From contig JAYKKI010000032.1 of NCBI GenBank assembly GCA_039881145.1, positions 13,534,501 to 13,598,500 on the forward strand: a stretch of 64,000 bases of DNA, in the 5' to 3' direction. Origin of the DNA: Druceiella hillmani. Its lineage: Eukaryota > Arthropoda > Insecta > Lepidoptera > Hepialidae. The notes below the pieces were generated by a model. The model searched no databases. It saw only the letters and a list, made by a program, of their open reading frames with translations, and was not told the origin of the DNA. Both the position numbers and the translations under genes were made by a program. The number at the start of each line of letters is the position of its first letter. Within the stretch, counting starts at the first letter, position 1. Below, one piece after another: positions 13,701-24,176 of the stretch.

Positions 13701-15560
13701 ATTATCATTATTCAATACTTATTTTATTTCTATTATTGTAATAAAAAACAATCATTTAACAAGGTTTTATGCAATTGATAATAACATATATACGGTACTT
13801 CTAAAATGATCTTGAAATTTGGAAACATTGTCCAATATTTATTATTGATATTGTTTTTTTTTAGCAATTATGTCCATGGAGTTTCGACGAAGCTTTAAAT
13901 AAAATGGGGGGGAATTGGTAGGTAATATTGACTAAAATCTTAATTTTGTTTTTTCGGTATTCAATTTCAAAGCGATAATTTTAAATGTCTTTCTTTAAGA
14001 AAAAATAAATATTTTATAGAACTATATAGTATATAGAGATAGGCATCATTGAAATGTTATCAAGAGTAGAAGAAGGTTTGGAGGCAGCGCATATGGTTCA
14101 GAGAAAAATAATTAGAAGGCCTCCTCCTTTTAGAATAATATTGAAATATAAGGACCAGCAATATACTGAAAGCCGACGTTAGAAACACAAACTTATTCAC
14201 GAGGTTGGGATAAAATCTGTCTTCTCTATATCGAGATCCTGATATCGTTTAACCGATTGGTTAATTGGTTCGCTTCCTCTATTTTTTGAGAAATTCACTT
14301 TCATTATAGACAGATTCAGCAAGGAGGATATGCAGGTTTATGAATTATACTACATAAGACTAATACAAATATTACTAAACAAATTTTACTTACATTTTGT
14401 GTGGATACAATAAGTTTAAAGTTTTAATTTCCAGCGCTATTTCGACGTCAAATGCAAACTATCTTTTTCCACTTCAAGTTAAGGGCAATCACCATTCTAA
14501 AGGTTCAAACGAATTTTCCAAAATAAAAGCTAATAAAGTGAAGAAAAGGTATACCATATTAATAGCTTATAATTTTGTAAAATTACAATTTTATAAAAAA
14601 AATAACATTAACAAACGCAGTACGTCTTTTGGAACTTTGCCCACTATCGGTGGGTTTAAAAAATATCATTCGGTTGATCTGAAATTATAAAAAGAACTAA
14701 AATATCGTCAGTTACGTCGTTTTCGTCTCTACATCAGTATTATTCGCGACATAATGGATCTAAAAATATTAATTTAATTAAATATGGCTACATGTATTGA
14801 GTCTGTTTTAATGACATTATCATTTTACATTGTGCTTCCAACAAAAAAAAAAACTTACTTCGATAAAAACGCGATTGAAAGTTTAAGAGCTTATTTTTTG
14901 CTTTATTTTTAAGGAAATTTCTAAATTTGTTTTCTTAATAAATTTTCTAAGTTTTGGGCCCAAATCAAAAGTCCTCCCCCATAAAGGTCAACGTAATCCT
15001 TCAATAATTTAATTTTATAGTAGCCGTTAAGTCAAACACGCGCCATTTTGAAATTTCTTCGCGCTTATCCGTATTTCCGCTTCCGCCTATAATATTTTTA
15101 ACAAAATTTGTTTGATATCTATGATTTGTAAAGAAATTAAATTCTAAATGGTTAATCCACACAAAAATTCGAGTTAATGCAGGATACCAAAAATTTTGCC
15201 ATTAACTATAAAAAGTGCATATATATTTCTCTTATTATTTTCATAATATCAGCACTACAGACGTGACACACTGCCACTTCCTCAAATCTCACCCATATCA
15301 CCAACTCACATTATGTAAAGATCTGATATCGGTGAAAAATACTCATAAAAAATTATTCTTATTATTTGGACGGTTTTTTATCCTTAAAAAGAAAAAAAGA
15401 AATTCGATCACGACATTCCAGATATGATGAAAGCTACTTTTCAGAGGAGTGGAAAAGGAAAACCAATTAACTGGGAGATGAAATGATTTTTATGATAATT
15501 ACAATTCAACTGCGTAAATAATTACTTTTCTATTTTCTCATTTTGACTTTCAATATGTTG
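10761..15560. other. AT-rich spacer, no gene recognised
   Basis: Nothing with a convincing domain or RNA fold was found. Small features are a 20-bp exact tandem duplication at 12481-12520, a loose duplication of catgtctgaac...tttgcggt near 13033-13078, and an unassigned 50-codon open stretch near 14033-14180 (plus strand) that reads EIGIIEMLSRVEEGLEAAH. That stretch has a slightly less biased composition than its surroundings, but neither homology nor splice sites support it as an exon. Confidence 0.45.
12481..12520. repeat. 20-bp exact tandem duplication
   Basis: The unit atgtacactaagaaagtaag occurs twice head to tail with no mismatch, indicating a recent small duplication. Confidence 0.9.
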
Positions 15561-15613
15561 CATACACAATTAAATGAAACTACGTGATGTAGTATTATTT
15601 CTACTTTCTTTAA

Positions 15614-15654
15614 CCACGACCTAGGTTTCGTTGTATTATAACATCTTCAGGTGG
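15614..15654 (-). ncRNA. Type I hammerhead ribozyme-like motif in PLE terminus
   Basis: On the minus strand the order is CCAC (stem I), CTGAAGA (core CUGANGA), an extra T, GTT...AAC (stem II), GAA, ACCTAGGT (stem III, self-complementary), C at the cleavage position, then GTGG (stem I partner). Every conserved core position of a hammerhead is present and both stem I halves pair. Stem III is very short and palindromic, as in PLE-type hammerheads thought to work as dimers. Stem II here has one mismatch compared with the stronger version at 63.8 kb. Activity is inferred, not shown. Confidence 0.6.
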
Positions 15655-15691
15655 GATATTAGCAAAGATTAACTCTTAGGAACAACCGACA

Positions 15692-15702
15692 GCATTTATA
15701 TG
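15692..15702 (-). promoter_or_regulatory. TATA-like element in PLE terminal region
   Basis: On the minus strand CATATAAATGC lies about 40 bases upstream of the hammerhead-like motif. In an AT-rich genome such a match is weak evidence; the only support is its place in the terminal region, where PLE promoters are expected. Confidence 0.25.
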
Positions 15703-16156
15703 TTACAAACACAATAGCGGAAGCCTGCTTTGTGCGGATTTTTCCATTGTTTATGTTAGTAAGTTTATTGCAGGGGCGCAGAGTAGGTTTTATTATATTA
15801 CCGAGAATTATACAATATACCAATATTTTAGTGAGGGTAATAAATTAAATTGTTGTTATTATGTGAGGTTATATAATGCAAACTTTACGGTGTATGTAAT
15901 AAAATTAAATGGAAGTTATTATCGGTAATATATTTATACAAAACAAGGGTATTTGAAAGTAAGGACAAGTCACTACTAAGTAAGGACAGTACACTAATTC
16001 TACATATCTCCGGTTTTGTGTATTCATATATTTATTTATTTATTTCTTTTAATTTTTGTTTTTGTTTTTATTATATATACTTATATTTATATGTGTATTA
16101 GTGCTGAAACAATTTCCAGGTTACTGTAGTATCAATATTGTATATTTATATTATAT

Positions 16157-16490
16157 CTAGAAGTTATTAAGAATGGGTGATGATATTATATTTAGTTGTT
16201 CATTTAATATATTGACCTTGATATCTTTTTTGTGTCTGTTTATTTCTAATGTTTCTAGGATATTAAGTTTATTACCTTTTGTATTTATTCGTAATATGTA
16301 GGGGGAATTATCAGTATGGGGGTGATGGTTATTTTCAATGAGATGTTTAGCAAAGTGAGATATGTCTGGTTTAATGAAAATTCTCGAAGATTTCCAATTA
16401 AAATAAATCAGACTTATATATTCATAATATGATTTACATGTGTATATAGTGCTTTTTTCAAATGTCTTTAATGCTATTATTTTGCAAAAT
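16157..16490 (-). pseudogene. GIY-YIG endonuclease C-terminal fragment of a Penelope-like element
   Basis: The minus-strand frame closing at 16157 reads, among other parts, STIYTCKSYYEYIS, then KSSRIFIKPDISHFAKHL, IENNHHPH and ILETLEINRHKKDI before the stop. This matches the PLE endonuclease layout: a GIY...YIG-like start (here IYTC...YEYIS), a basic RxFxxR-like segment, then HxAxHxxxxxH and a closing LExxEI...K segment. The glycines of GIY and YIG are changed and the N-terminal side is lost upstream, so the fragment is probably inactive. The frame is open to its natural end, which suggests moderate age. It sits directly upstream of the hammerhead-bearing terminus. Confidence 0.6.
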
Positions 16491-16644
16491 TGTTATTATT
16501 TTTCAAACAGCTCTGCTATTGTTTTACATACTTCCATATTTTTCCTAAATTTTGTTTTTATTTATTATATGGATACATTTAAATTTTTCAAGTATCTAGT
16601 TTTTATTTCACAAAAATTTATATAAATATACTGATTATACTTAA

Positions 16645-16661
16645 CCCGCCATTGGTGACGT
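16645..16661 (+). repeat. piggyBac left terminal inverted repeat
   Basis: CCCGCCATTGGTGACGT directly follows the TTAA target site and is identical to the reverse complement of the right end. A related subterminal motif, TGATGACGCCGGTC...GACC, follows at about 16679-16705. Confidence 0.92.
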
Positions 16662-17328
16662 CAATTTCACTTACAATATTGATGACGCCGGTCAAATAGA
16701 CCAGGGTTTCCAACCTAAGATTTGGCCAACCATTAACTAGTTATCCTACTTTTAGTCAGTTTAGGTTTATTTATAAACTTATTTTTAACAATAAAATATA
16801 AAAATTCTTTCAATCATAGGTTGTTTATTACTTATTAAACAATTGTACTTACGACACTAAAAAATACAACCCTTTTTTACCCATATGTATACAAAAATTT
16901 GAAATTAGTAACAATGTTTAACTTTAGCGACTAAAATCAGCCTTTGTCAGTCTTAGGACATTACAAACTCTTAGAAAATAAACAAAATAATATTCCTTCT
17001 AACAAAAAAATAAATAAAAACCTCCTCAAAAATCATTCTTCTTGAGAGGCCAAACAGCTTCTACAACATGGCATTATATGCTCAAGACACAAATATTTCT
17101 CGCATTTTTGGCAAAAAAATTTAGTTTTTCTGTTTTTCCGCCACCCACACTCATGGCATCGACCTTTACGTAAGGACCAGCAGGACCAGGTTCATCATCA
17201 ATCTTCAAAATCTCTGAAAGACTTTCTCTTATCAGCCTTGGTAAGTTCAATTGTGTACGTCTTTCTCTCAGATAAGGTTCAATAAGTTTCATGGCTAAAT
17301 TCTCAATAAAATGACGGCGTTGCAGTTT

Positions 17329-17374
17329 TGAGTTTTGATTATTAGCTGTTACATAAGCTAATAATCAAAACTCA
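17329..17374. repeat. Perfect 19-bp inverted repeat inside the piggyBac relic
   Basis: TGAGTTTTGATTATTAGCT (17329-17347) and its exact complement (17356-17374) flank an 8-base loop. The expected transposase reading (NNQNSKLQRRHFIENLA) uses one arm only. The other arm interrupts it and adds a stop, so it looks like an inverted copy of adjacent sequence inserted during repair. Confidence 0.85.
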
Positions 17375-17755
17375 CCTGACTGTTAATTGTGCTGACATTT
17401 AGCATAGCGTAAAATACAACCATAGGCAATCTTCTTGTTTCTCTGACACAATTGTAATTTTCACATGAACGGTCTACTACGTCAACTCCACCCTTGGTGT
17501 CATTATAATTCAAAATTATTTCAGGTTTTTCAGTTTCTGTATCAACTTGAGCATCATTGTGCATAGTACTAATCGGCATGACATTCTTGCCAGTCTTAGG
17601 AACATGTGAAACCAAAACCATATTGCTGCCAAAGCTAAACATTACACTTGACACTTCGGGCACCTAAAACATTGAATTCTGAAGGGATTTCATTTTTTTC
17701 CCTGATGGTTCCAATCGTTGTAAGACCTTTCTGGATCAATGCTTCAGCTAAGGGT

Positions 17756-17848
17756 ATTCGCGATGATGGAAGGCGTGCAAAAGATATTCCTCAGATATCT
17801 GTATATTAGAAAGTATGATTGTTTTCCCTTTATATTTCCTACCGATTT
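17756..17848. repeat. 93-bp insertion in the transposase relic, copy of 19926-20018
   Basis: This block splits the conserved piggyBac sequence between DNWY and IPLAEAL. It equals the reverse complement of 19926-20018 over 93 bp with one mismatch seen (C for T at about 17774). The second copy lies outside the transposon. No terminal repeats or target duplication are evident, so templated repair synthesis is more likely than a separate mobile element. Confidence 0.85.
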
Positions 17849-17986
17849 ATCAAACCAAAGTACCAATTATCAGTCGTCACATTACGACCAGTATTTTATA
17901 TTGGCTCGTATAATCTTTGAACAACACCTAAGCCGGAGTTATCTACATTGTATGGACCTTCATTTGTCTGTTTACGGGCATAAATC

Positions 17987-18018
17987 ACAGAGAGCTTGAA
18001 TTACAGAGAGCTTGAATC
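17987..18018. repeat. 16-bp tandem duplication in the piggyBac relic
   Basis: The unit acagagagcttgaatt is present twice in tandem. A single copy would preserve the expected reading (KIQALCD), so the duplication is a later frameshifting event. Confidence 0.8.
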
Positions 18019-19020
18019 TTTATATCATAAGGGCTTGGTTTATTTGGGGATATATTTTCTAAATGAAAATCTACCATGAAAAGCTTCTAATTATTCATCA
18101 ACAGTCACAAATGCAGATAAGGTGTAATTATCCTTGCAATTCTGGACAAACTTCCCAAATATTTCTCCAATATGACAAAGCTTGTCAAGTGCTTTTCTCT
18201 GATGCCTTGTAGTACCGTCTTCAAATCTCAAAACTCGGAGCAGAAATTTAAACCTCTGGGCAGACAAATATAATCGAAATATCTCTACCGAACCACTATC
18301 TGTTCGAAATAACTCATCAACATTGATATGATTGGATTTATTCACTCCGGATAACAATAACAATCCCTTAAAACATTTTATTTCGTTTAGATTAGTCGAT
18401 CTGGCATATATTTCTCTGTTATATTTATGTTTTATGATGTCAATATACTGGTTGGTGTACTTGATAATTATATCAATTACACTATCGCCAAAGAAGTGTT
18501 GCCAAATAATGAGAGGGTCCTTTACATTTTGCATAGCCCGTATTGGTCCCGGTAACCGAGTTATAATATTGTGATTTCTAGTACGGACTGATTGACGATG
18601 AGGTTCCTTACTCCATTTTATACATTTGTCCTGTCCCAAGTAAAATGAAGAGTTGTTTACCTGAAGATTCTCGGTCACTCAGATCCTCTTCGCTGTCCGT
18701 ATTTCGATCTGATGCTAGAATTTGTTTCAACATCGCTTTCAGTTTCGCTATCCGATGATTCTTGTGGGCTTTCTTCATCAGATCTTAAAACGTCTTGTAA
18801 AAGAGTCTCAAGACGACGCTATTCTCTTTCGTAAGACATTCTAAAACAAGGTATTCATATTTGATAATCAAACCTGTGAATTTTTTTTTTAAATAACCAT
18901 AAAATTATACAAAAATCACATTAATCAAATACAATAAAATAACATAATAAAGATAACAGCAACTGTAGTACTAACTTTTGATAATTTAAATTCTGTGCTA
19001 AATTAATTGTAAATATGTTA

Positions 19021-19060
19021 CTTAGATGTTTGGTGACGCCCGTCTCACGGACCGGGTTGG
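19021..19060 (+). repeat. piggyBac internal subterminal motif
   Basis: TTGGTGACGCCCGTCTCACGG followed by ACCGGGTTGG resembles the left subterminal TGATGACGCCGGTC...GACCAGGGTTT, in the same orientation, and the right end read inward (GGTGACGTATATGTC...GAGACCGGGTG). Such repeated subterminal blocks are candidate transposase-binding sites. Confidence 0.5.
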
Positions 19061-19216
19061 CGCTAAAACTTGGGAATGTGCGTCCGCGCCAAAGTCGCGA
19101 GCGGTACTAACGGTGTAGGACTTAAAATAAGGCAGCTACTCGAAATCGCAACCCGAATGGACGACTGGCGAAAAAACTATTCGAATCTTTCGAATCACCC
19201 GGTCTCGCAGACATAT

Positions 19217-19233
19217 ACGTCACCAATGGCGGG
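19217..19233 (-). repeat. piggyBac right terminal inverted repeat
   Basis: ACGTCACCAATGGCGGG is followed by TTAA. It is the perfect complement of the left terminus. Confidence 0.92.
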
Positions 19234-19237
19234 TTAA

Positions 19238-22200
19238 TGTAATCATTCATAGAAACATGAATATTCGTTTATTTAATAAAATAATAATTTTTTGCGTGCA
19301 TCTGAGTTAGAGAAATTTTGAAAGCGTTCAACTGCAAAACCGTAAATTCTTTAATACAGTTAAAATAATACTAACCTGACATTTTCGTAGGAATTTCATT
19401 AATTCGTAGGAACCCACAACTGACATATTCATAGGAATTTCATGCACCGATTGAGGTAAATTTTTTGTTATACTACTCAGCATATGAAGACTGAATATGG
19501 CACACGTTTTAGTATACATATACTAAGTTATAAGCATTTAAGGGTTTAACAAATTTAAATAAAAGAATATATATATTAAACATGAATACAAAATACACAA
19601 GATCTACTAAAAATAATGACAACACATTTCGACAAATTCATTTTCACTTTCATAAACAAATCACACTCTGGTACTACCGCTATCAGGTGGTTGAGCAGTT
19701 GAATGCCGCAGGAAAGTAGAGTGCTTCGATATAATTCGATTCTAGAGGGTAGTAGAGCAAAAAGTGATGATTGCATGAACGCTGGAATTTGTCATGTACG
19801 AGGAATGAGTGTTTACTCAATGAAACGGAAATAAAAAAAATTCCTTTTAATAGCTGGAAGATAAGTTTCAGAAGCGCAACATCTATTCTGAGTTGCAAGG
19901 AATGGAAATCTAAACATCTAAGAGGAAATCGGTAGGAAATATAAAGGGAAAACAATCATACTTTCTAATATACAGATATCTGAGGAATATCTTTTGCACA
20001 CCTTCCATCATCGCGAATTAAACCTGACTCCCAAAGCGACGACCTCATACAGATGATGGAATGAGATTGCTGCTCGCCTATAACTTAACGCCTATAAACT
20101 TTCGCCTATAAACTAACTATTGAACATTTGTTTGCATTAACCTGTAAGCCGCTTGCTGCGTTCCACTAAACGACGGAACAATATATAAAACCATGTACAA
20201 CACACGATAATAATTTTTCCATAACCTCAGTCAGATAAAAAGTAATTTGACACTAATTAGCACAATTGTAACACAAAACAAAATAGGCGTTAATTTCACA
20301 TATATAAAGGCTTTTAAACTTATTATTATTTATTTTTAAGTTTCCATGTATCAAGATTCGAAACATTATCAGTTTCGCACGTCTTTATGTCCCTTTTTAT
20401 TGTAATTGTTATGTAAAATTTACATGATTTCTACCAGCTATAAGTTGTTAAGTATTAGTTGTAATATAAATACTGAAGTCTTAGCATAATTGGCTACGGG
20501 CAGTTGAACAATACATTCGTCTTAATGCTATCAACTCGAATTACGTCAGTATATTAATTAATCCTGAGTACAATTCATAAATTACAAATTATTATGAAAA
20601 ATTAATTATATGGTCATTTAAACTTTTGGTATCGTAAACATGGTTCCGATTTATATTAATGAACTACAACGACTATGGAAAATACTATGGACGACTATGG
20701 AAATATAAAAATGTGTACGTCACAAGTATCACGACATAATTTATTTAGGATTAATGAAGTAATATGTGGTTATCAAAATAAAATATAACATGTAAATATT
20801 AGATACACTAAATTAATAGAGCAGTTTACTTTTTAGGAAAGAAAAAAATGAGAAATTGAATATTAATTGAAAATAACAAACAAAATATGAAAACTTTAGA
20901 GTGCTCTTTCTTCATGAATTCTATTTAGAACAAAAGGCAAGCGGAATAAAAGGCAACGATGATTAAAACTATACTCTCCTATTATACAGCTAAGTATTAG
21001 TTGTAAAAGTTCAAAGAAGGAAGTGATTATTTCCTCAATAAACAACCTGGATGACCCAGGGTAAGAACAATTTATGAAAAATTAAAAAACCTCAATTTAT
21101 CTCTGAGAAATTTATATCTCTGAGAGTTATAATCACGCTTTCATACCGAAACATAAAACGACTTCACACTTTAAGTAAGTAGCGGAAATATTCTGTTTGT
21201 CTACCGCATGTATTACGATCCTTTCCTCTTAATGAGAAGGCTGAAGCTACTGAGTTTGGGAAGTGACGAAAACGATTTGCTCACAGCAAACAATGTCATT
21301 AGCCAAAACATTGCTTTAAATATGTGGTGGAGTGTAAATGAAATTATTTACGGGAAACTTTTTCTAATATTTACTCTGAATTTAATAAAATTTCCGCCAA
21401 ACTTCCTACAAATTAAAGTAACTTGTATTTTTACAAGGCAATGTTTGACACCATATAGCCAATAATATTTTCGATCGGATGGACTGTGCATTCTTTGAAC
21501 CTCTTGCCGTCTCACTATCACTTGTTCGTCGACTGTTTAATTATTGATTCGATAAAAAACTTAAAAATACAAAGCACCTTAAGACTGTATTAATCCAATT
21601 GTTTAGTCTACAGTACAAAAAGGAAAGAAATTTCAACAGTCGATCGATAATGATTTTTTACATATAAGGAGTAGAATAACTGTAAAATTAAATAGTGAGT
21701 TTATTAGTTGTCAAGCTAATGATGACTCAATCATGACTCAAAGAAAGAGATAACATATTGCTATTGATGAATTTTTGAAATCCATTTCAGACTTGTTTAT
21801 TTGTGGAATTTTAGTTTCTTGTTTTTTTATGTTTTTTTTCCTATTATTGATATTTAAGAAAAATATATTTCTTTTCCTTTACATTTGTGTTTCCTTGCTA
21901 TGTTTAATATTTTATTAGGAAATGAGTCACATTGCCGATTATAGTAGTTTATAAATGACTTTTAATTTGAAACATTATCATAGCATTGAGGAATTTAAGG
22001 TAATTATATTAAAGCAGTTTGAAATCACAATATTAATTGAAAATTATAAATATGTTCAAAAGATATTTTGTTTGCGGTTTAAAACCTTGAAAATCGACGA
22101 CCCATCTACCGTTACGCATTTTCTTTAATTATGATGCAAAGATCCGCGCGTGAGTGCCAATCTTTAATATACCACCTCACCATTTATTATTCACTTGTTA

Positions 22201-23030
22201 AAACTGATAAATGATGATATAATTATATATAAAAATACAAACATTATCCATTTTACGGCACTAATAAAGATATTACTACCACAGTATCGTGGTTGCGTAC
22301 ATACCATATATGACACGCCGAGTATATTGCAAATGGATTTGTTGCGATACAGTCGCATTCAATTTTCCTTTTGCAAGAGCGGTTTCAGGGGGGTATATAA
22401 TACATAACTAAGGGAAAATGATCGAAGTCCTTAAACCGGCGTCCCACACATTTAAAGTAACATAAATACATTATAATGTCTCTTAATTTTTTGGGAGGTT
22501 TTTTCTCTTTATTTAGTTTATTTATTTTAGTTTTATTTTAATGCACTTCAAAATTATGGAGAGAAAGGTTGATTGAATTTGATTTGATTCTCAACAAGAA
22601 TAAACTAAATAACATACGATGTGCTTTAGGTATTTAAACAATTTTCAAAACATAATTAAACTTAACTAGTTAAACTATTTTCCGTACCTACTACTTAGGT
22701 TAAGATTACGAACCATTAAATTTGTTTACATCTTTGTGAATCTTATAAATTATTATCGATATTTGCATTTTACGCACGCTACATCAGCGAGAAACTATTC
22801 GAATGTTCAAATTTATGAATCTGTCGATATCTGTCTTACGATAGGATACTGTTTCAAGAATGTAAATAAATAATTTTACAATACTCTCACGATATTAAAT
22901 AATAATTATTGCATTCTTTAGATACATTTTTTGATACAGAATTTTTTCGGTGTCCTAAAATTTTAATAATTATTTTGTTGAAAATTCGTTGTTGTAATGT
23001 ACGTAATATTTTAACTGTATTTCACTAAAT
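19238..23030. other. AT-rich spacer downstream of the piggyBac element
   Basis: No gene was recognised. The source copy of the 93-bp block lies at 19926-20018. A minus-strand open frame at 19328-19519 (63 codons, reading NLPQSVHEIPMNMSVVGSYE in part) has no recognisable domain and is treated as chance. The rest is AT-rich sequence without repeats that I could define. Confidence 0.45.
19926..20018. repeat. Source or sister copy of the 93-bp piggyBac insertion
   Basis: It matches 17756-17848 in inverted orientation with a single visible mismatch. It lies about 0.7 kb outside the right end of the transposon, in sequence not otherwise related to piggyBac, so it is the probable template of the internal insertion. 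Confidence 0.8.
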
Positions 23031-23373
23031 TTTTTTTTTTTCATTTATCTTAATTTCAAGGTACAAGCTGAGGAAGAGTGAAGAATTTTTTTAATAATAT
23101 TAAAAATTTACCGAGTTATAAAAGTTTAAATTTAACCTTTAGAGAAGGAGGGCAATACTGTGTAGTGAGGTCATTTTTAATATTGCATATTATATTCTAC
23201 GAGAGAAAAAGAGACAGGGATATACCCAACCTATCCATATTTTCAAATTTAGAAGCCTACAACTGGCTTATTTTTCAACCAATTTTTAAATTTTTTTCAA
23301 GACTAGTTTTTAATTAACTTATATTTCACAATATTGCACGAAACATATCAAAATTTAGAATGAGTCAACTACC
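23031..23373 (+). repeat. Left arm of a ~340-bp inverted repeat
   Basis: It is an inverted partner of 26159-26500, sharing blocks such as ataaaagtttaaatttaacc, ggcaatactgtgt, attatattctac, gcctataactggcttatttt (with small changes) and atcaaaatttagaatgagtc. Its 79-codon open frame is not kept open in the partner, so the repeat is non-coding. It may be a long terminal inverted repeat of an element enclosing the transposase relic at about 25 kb, or one copy of a dispersed repeat. Confidence 0.75.
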
Positions 23374-23990
23374 GTATTAGGAAAAAATATATACAATCAC
23401 AAAATAGTAAGTATAGTAAATTATTAAGGAATCATAGTACACTGTGATAGAATTAGGTAACATTTGTAAACAAATAAGGTTATATCTGCGTTTAAATATA
23501 CTCGAATTAAAACATCTCAGCTGTGAGTGTTGATTCATGATCTGTTATTTCTTCTCATAAATGATAAGCAATATGCTCTTGGCCTCGTAAATTATTCTGT
23601 GTAATTTATATATTTGGAGAAACACATTTTTAAATATATTCGCACATCCATTATAAGTAGATGGGCGAGGTAAAATATATTATTTTGTTGAGTCGTCATT
23701 TAATTATTTCGAGCTTTAGGCGGGCGGGCGGGCGTTCACTACTCGGCCAAATGCTCTCATTCATTTATAAGTAAAATAGAACGGGCTTTGTTAGGCTTTT
23801 TATCATAGAGCGCTTTAATCAGACGACTGGCTCCTAGCATGTGTGTTATCTTATTGTTCATTTTATCTACTAAAAACAAGAGGGTTTTTACGTACTTAGA
23901 AATAAGGATGGTCAATATGGACTTTAACAATTGCTTTTAGAGAAGAAAAATTATATGATTTATACTTAGAAAATACATTTTATTTCTTCG

Positions 23991-23993
<3 letters not shown>

Positions 23994-24042
<49 letters not shown>

Positions 24043-24044
24043 AC

Positions 24045-24110
<66 letters not shown>

Positions 24111-24112
24111 AC

Positions 24113-24175
<63 letters not shown>
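23994..24175. repeat. (TA)n microsatellite with two gtgtacatatg interruptions
   Basis: Three TA blocks are separated by the same interruption, GTGTACATATG, at about 24039 and 24107. The repeated interruption implies internal duplication of a roughly 68-bp block. Confidence 0.95.

Positions 24176-24176
<1 letters not shown>

Larger units (their letters stand above)
15563..16640 (-). mobile_element. 5'-truncated Penelope-like element (PLE), 3' part
   Basis: Read on the minus strand the segment holds the end of a GIY-YIG endonuclease reading frame, a stop at 16159-16157, an untranslated stretch with a TATA-like CATATAAATGC (about 15702-15692), a hammerhead-like motif, and a terminus ending TTTCATTTAATTGTG. 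The same terminus recurs at 42.7 kb and twice at 63.7-63.9 kb. GIY-YIG endonuclease plus a hammerhead in the terminal pLTR is the known architecture of PLEs. The upstream end meets the TTAA of the piggyBac element at 16641, and I could not recognise PLE coding sequence beyond that insertion. The reverse transcriptase part is absent. Confidence 0.65.
17041..18839 (-). pseudogene. piggyBac transposase pseudogene (DDE_Tnp_1_7 type)
   Basis: Translated in pieces from a start codon at 18839-18837, the relic shows the full piggyBac order. There is an acidic N-terminus (SDEESPQESSDSETESD, with an in-frame stop earlier at the seventh codon). Then comes the conserved N-terminal region with RTRNHNIITRLPGP and FKGLLLLSGVNKSNHINVDE (18091-18678). 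The first catalytic Asp is in TVDE (about 18097), followed by stops where VDEQL would continue. The second Asp is in GRNVTTDNW (about 17870). After a 93-bp insertion, IPLAEALIQKGLTTIGTIR resumes. The third region is GGVDVVD (about 17472-17483). A C-terminal Cys-rich zinc-binding region (CHECGW...FFCQKCEKYLCLEH...CCRSC) lies at about 17045-17150 in another frame. Length is near the family's usual 550-600 residues. At least three frame changes and several stops make it non-functional. Confidence 0.9.
16641..19237 (-). mobile_element. piggyBac-family DNA transposon, complete ends, dead transposase
   Basis: The element runs from 16645 to 19233 (2589 bp) and is flanked on both sides by TTAA (16641-16644 and 19234-19237), the canonical piggyBac target duplication. 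Its 17-bp terminal inverted repeats, CCCGCCATTGGTGACGT at 16645-16661 and its complement at 19217-19233, match perfectly. The transposase relic lies on the minus strand in the middle. Perfect TIRs with a broken transposase fit a copy that could once have been mobilised in trans. The internal damage includes stops, frameshifts and two apparent templated insertions. Confidence 0.92.

Noticed and set aside
23078..23317. 79-codon open frame inside the left inverted arm
   Set aside because: The inverted partner at 26.2-26.5 kb has stops and frameshifts in the same frame, so the repeat is not coding.
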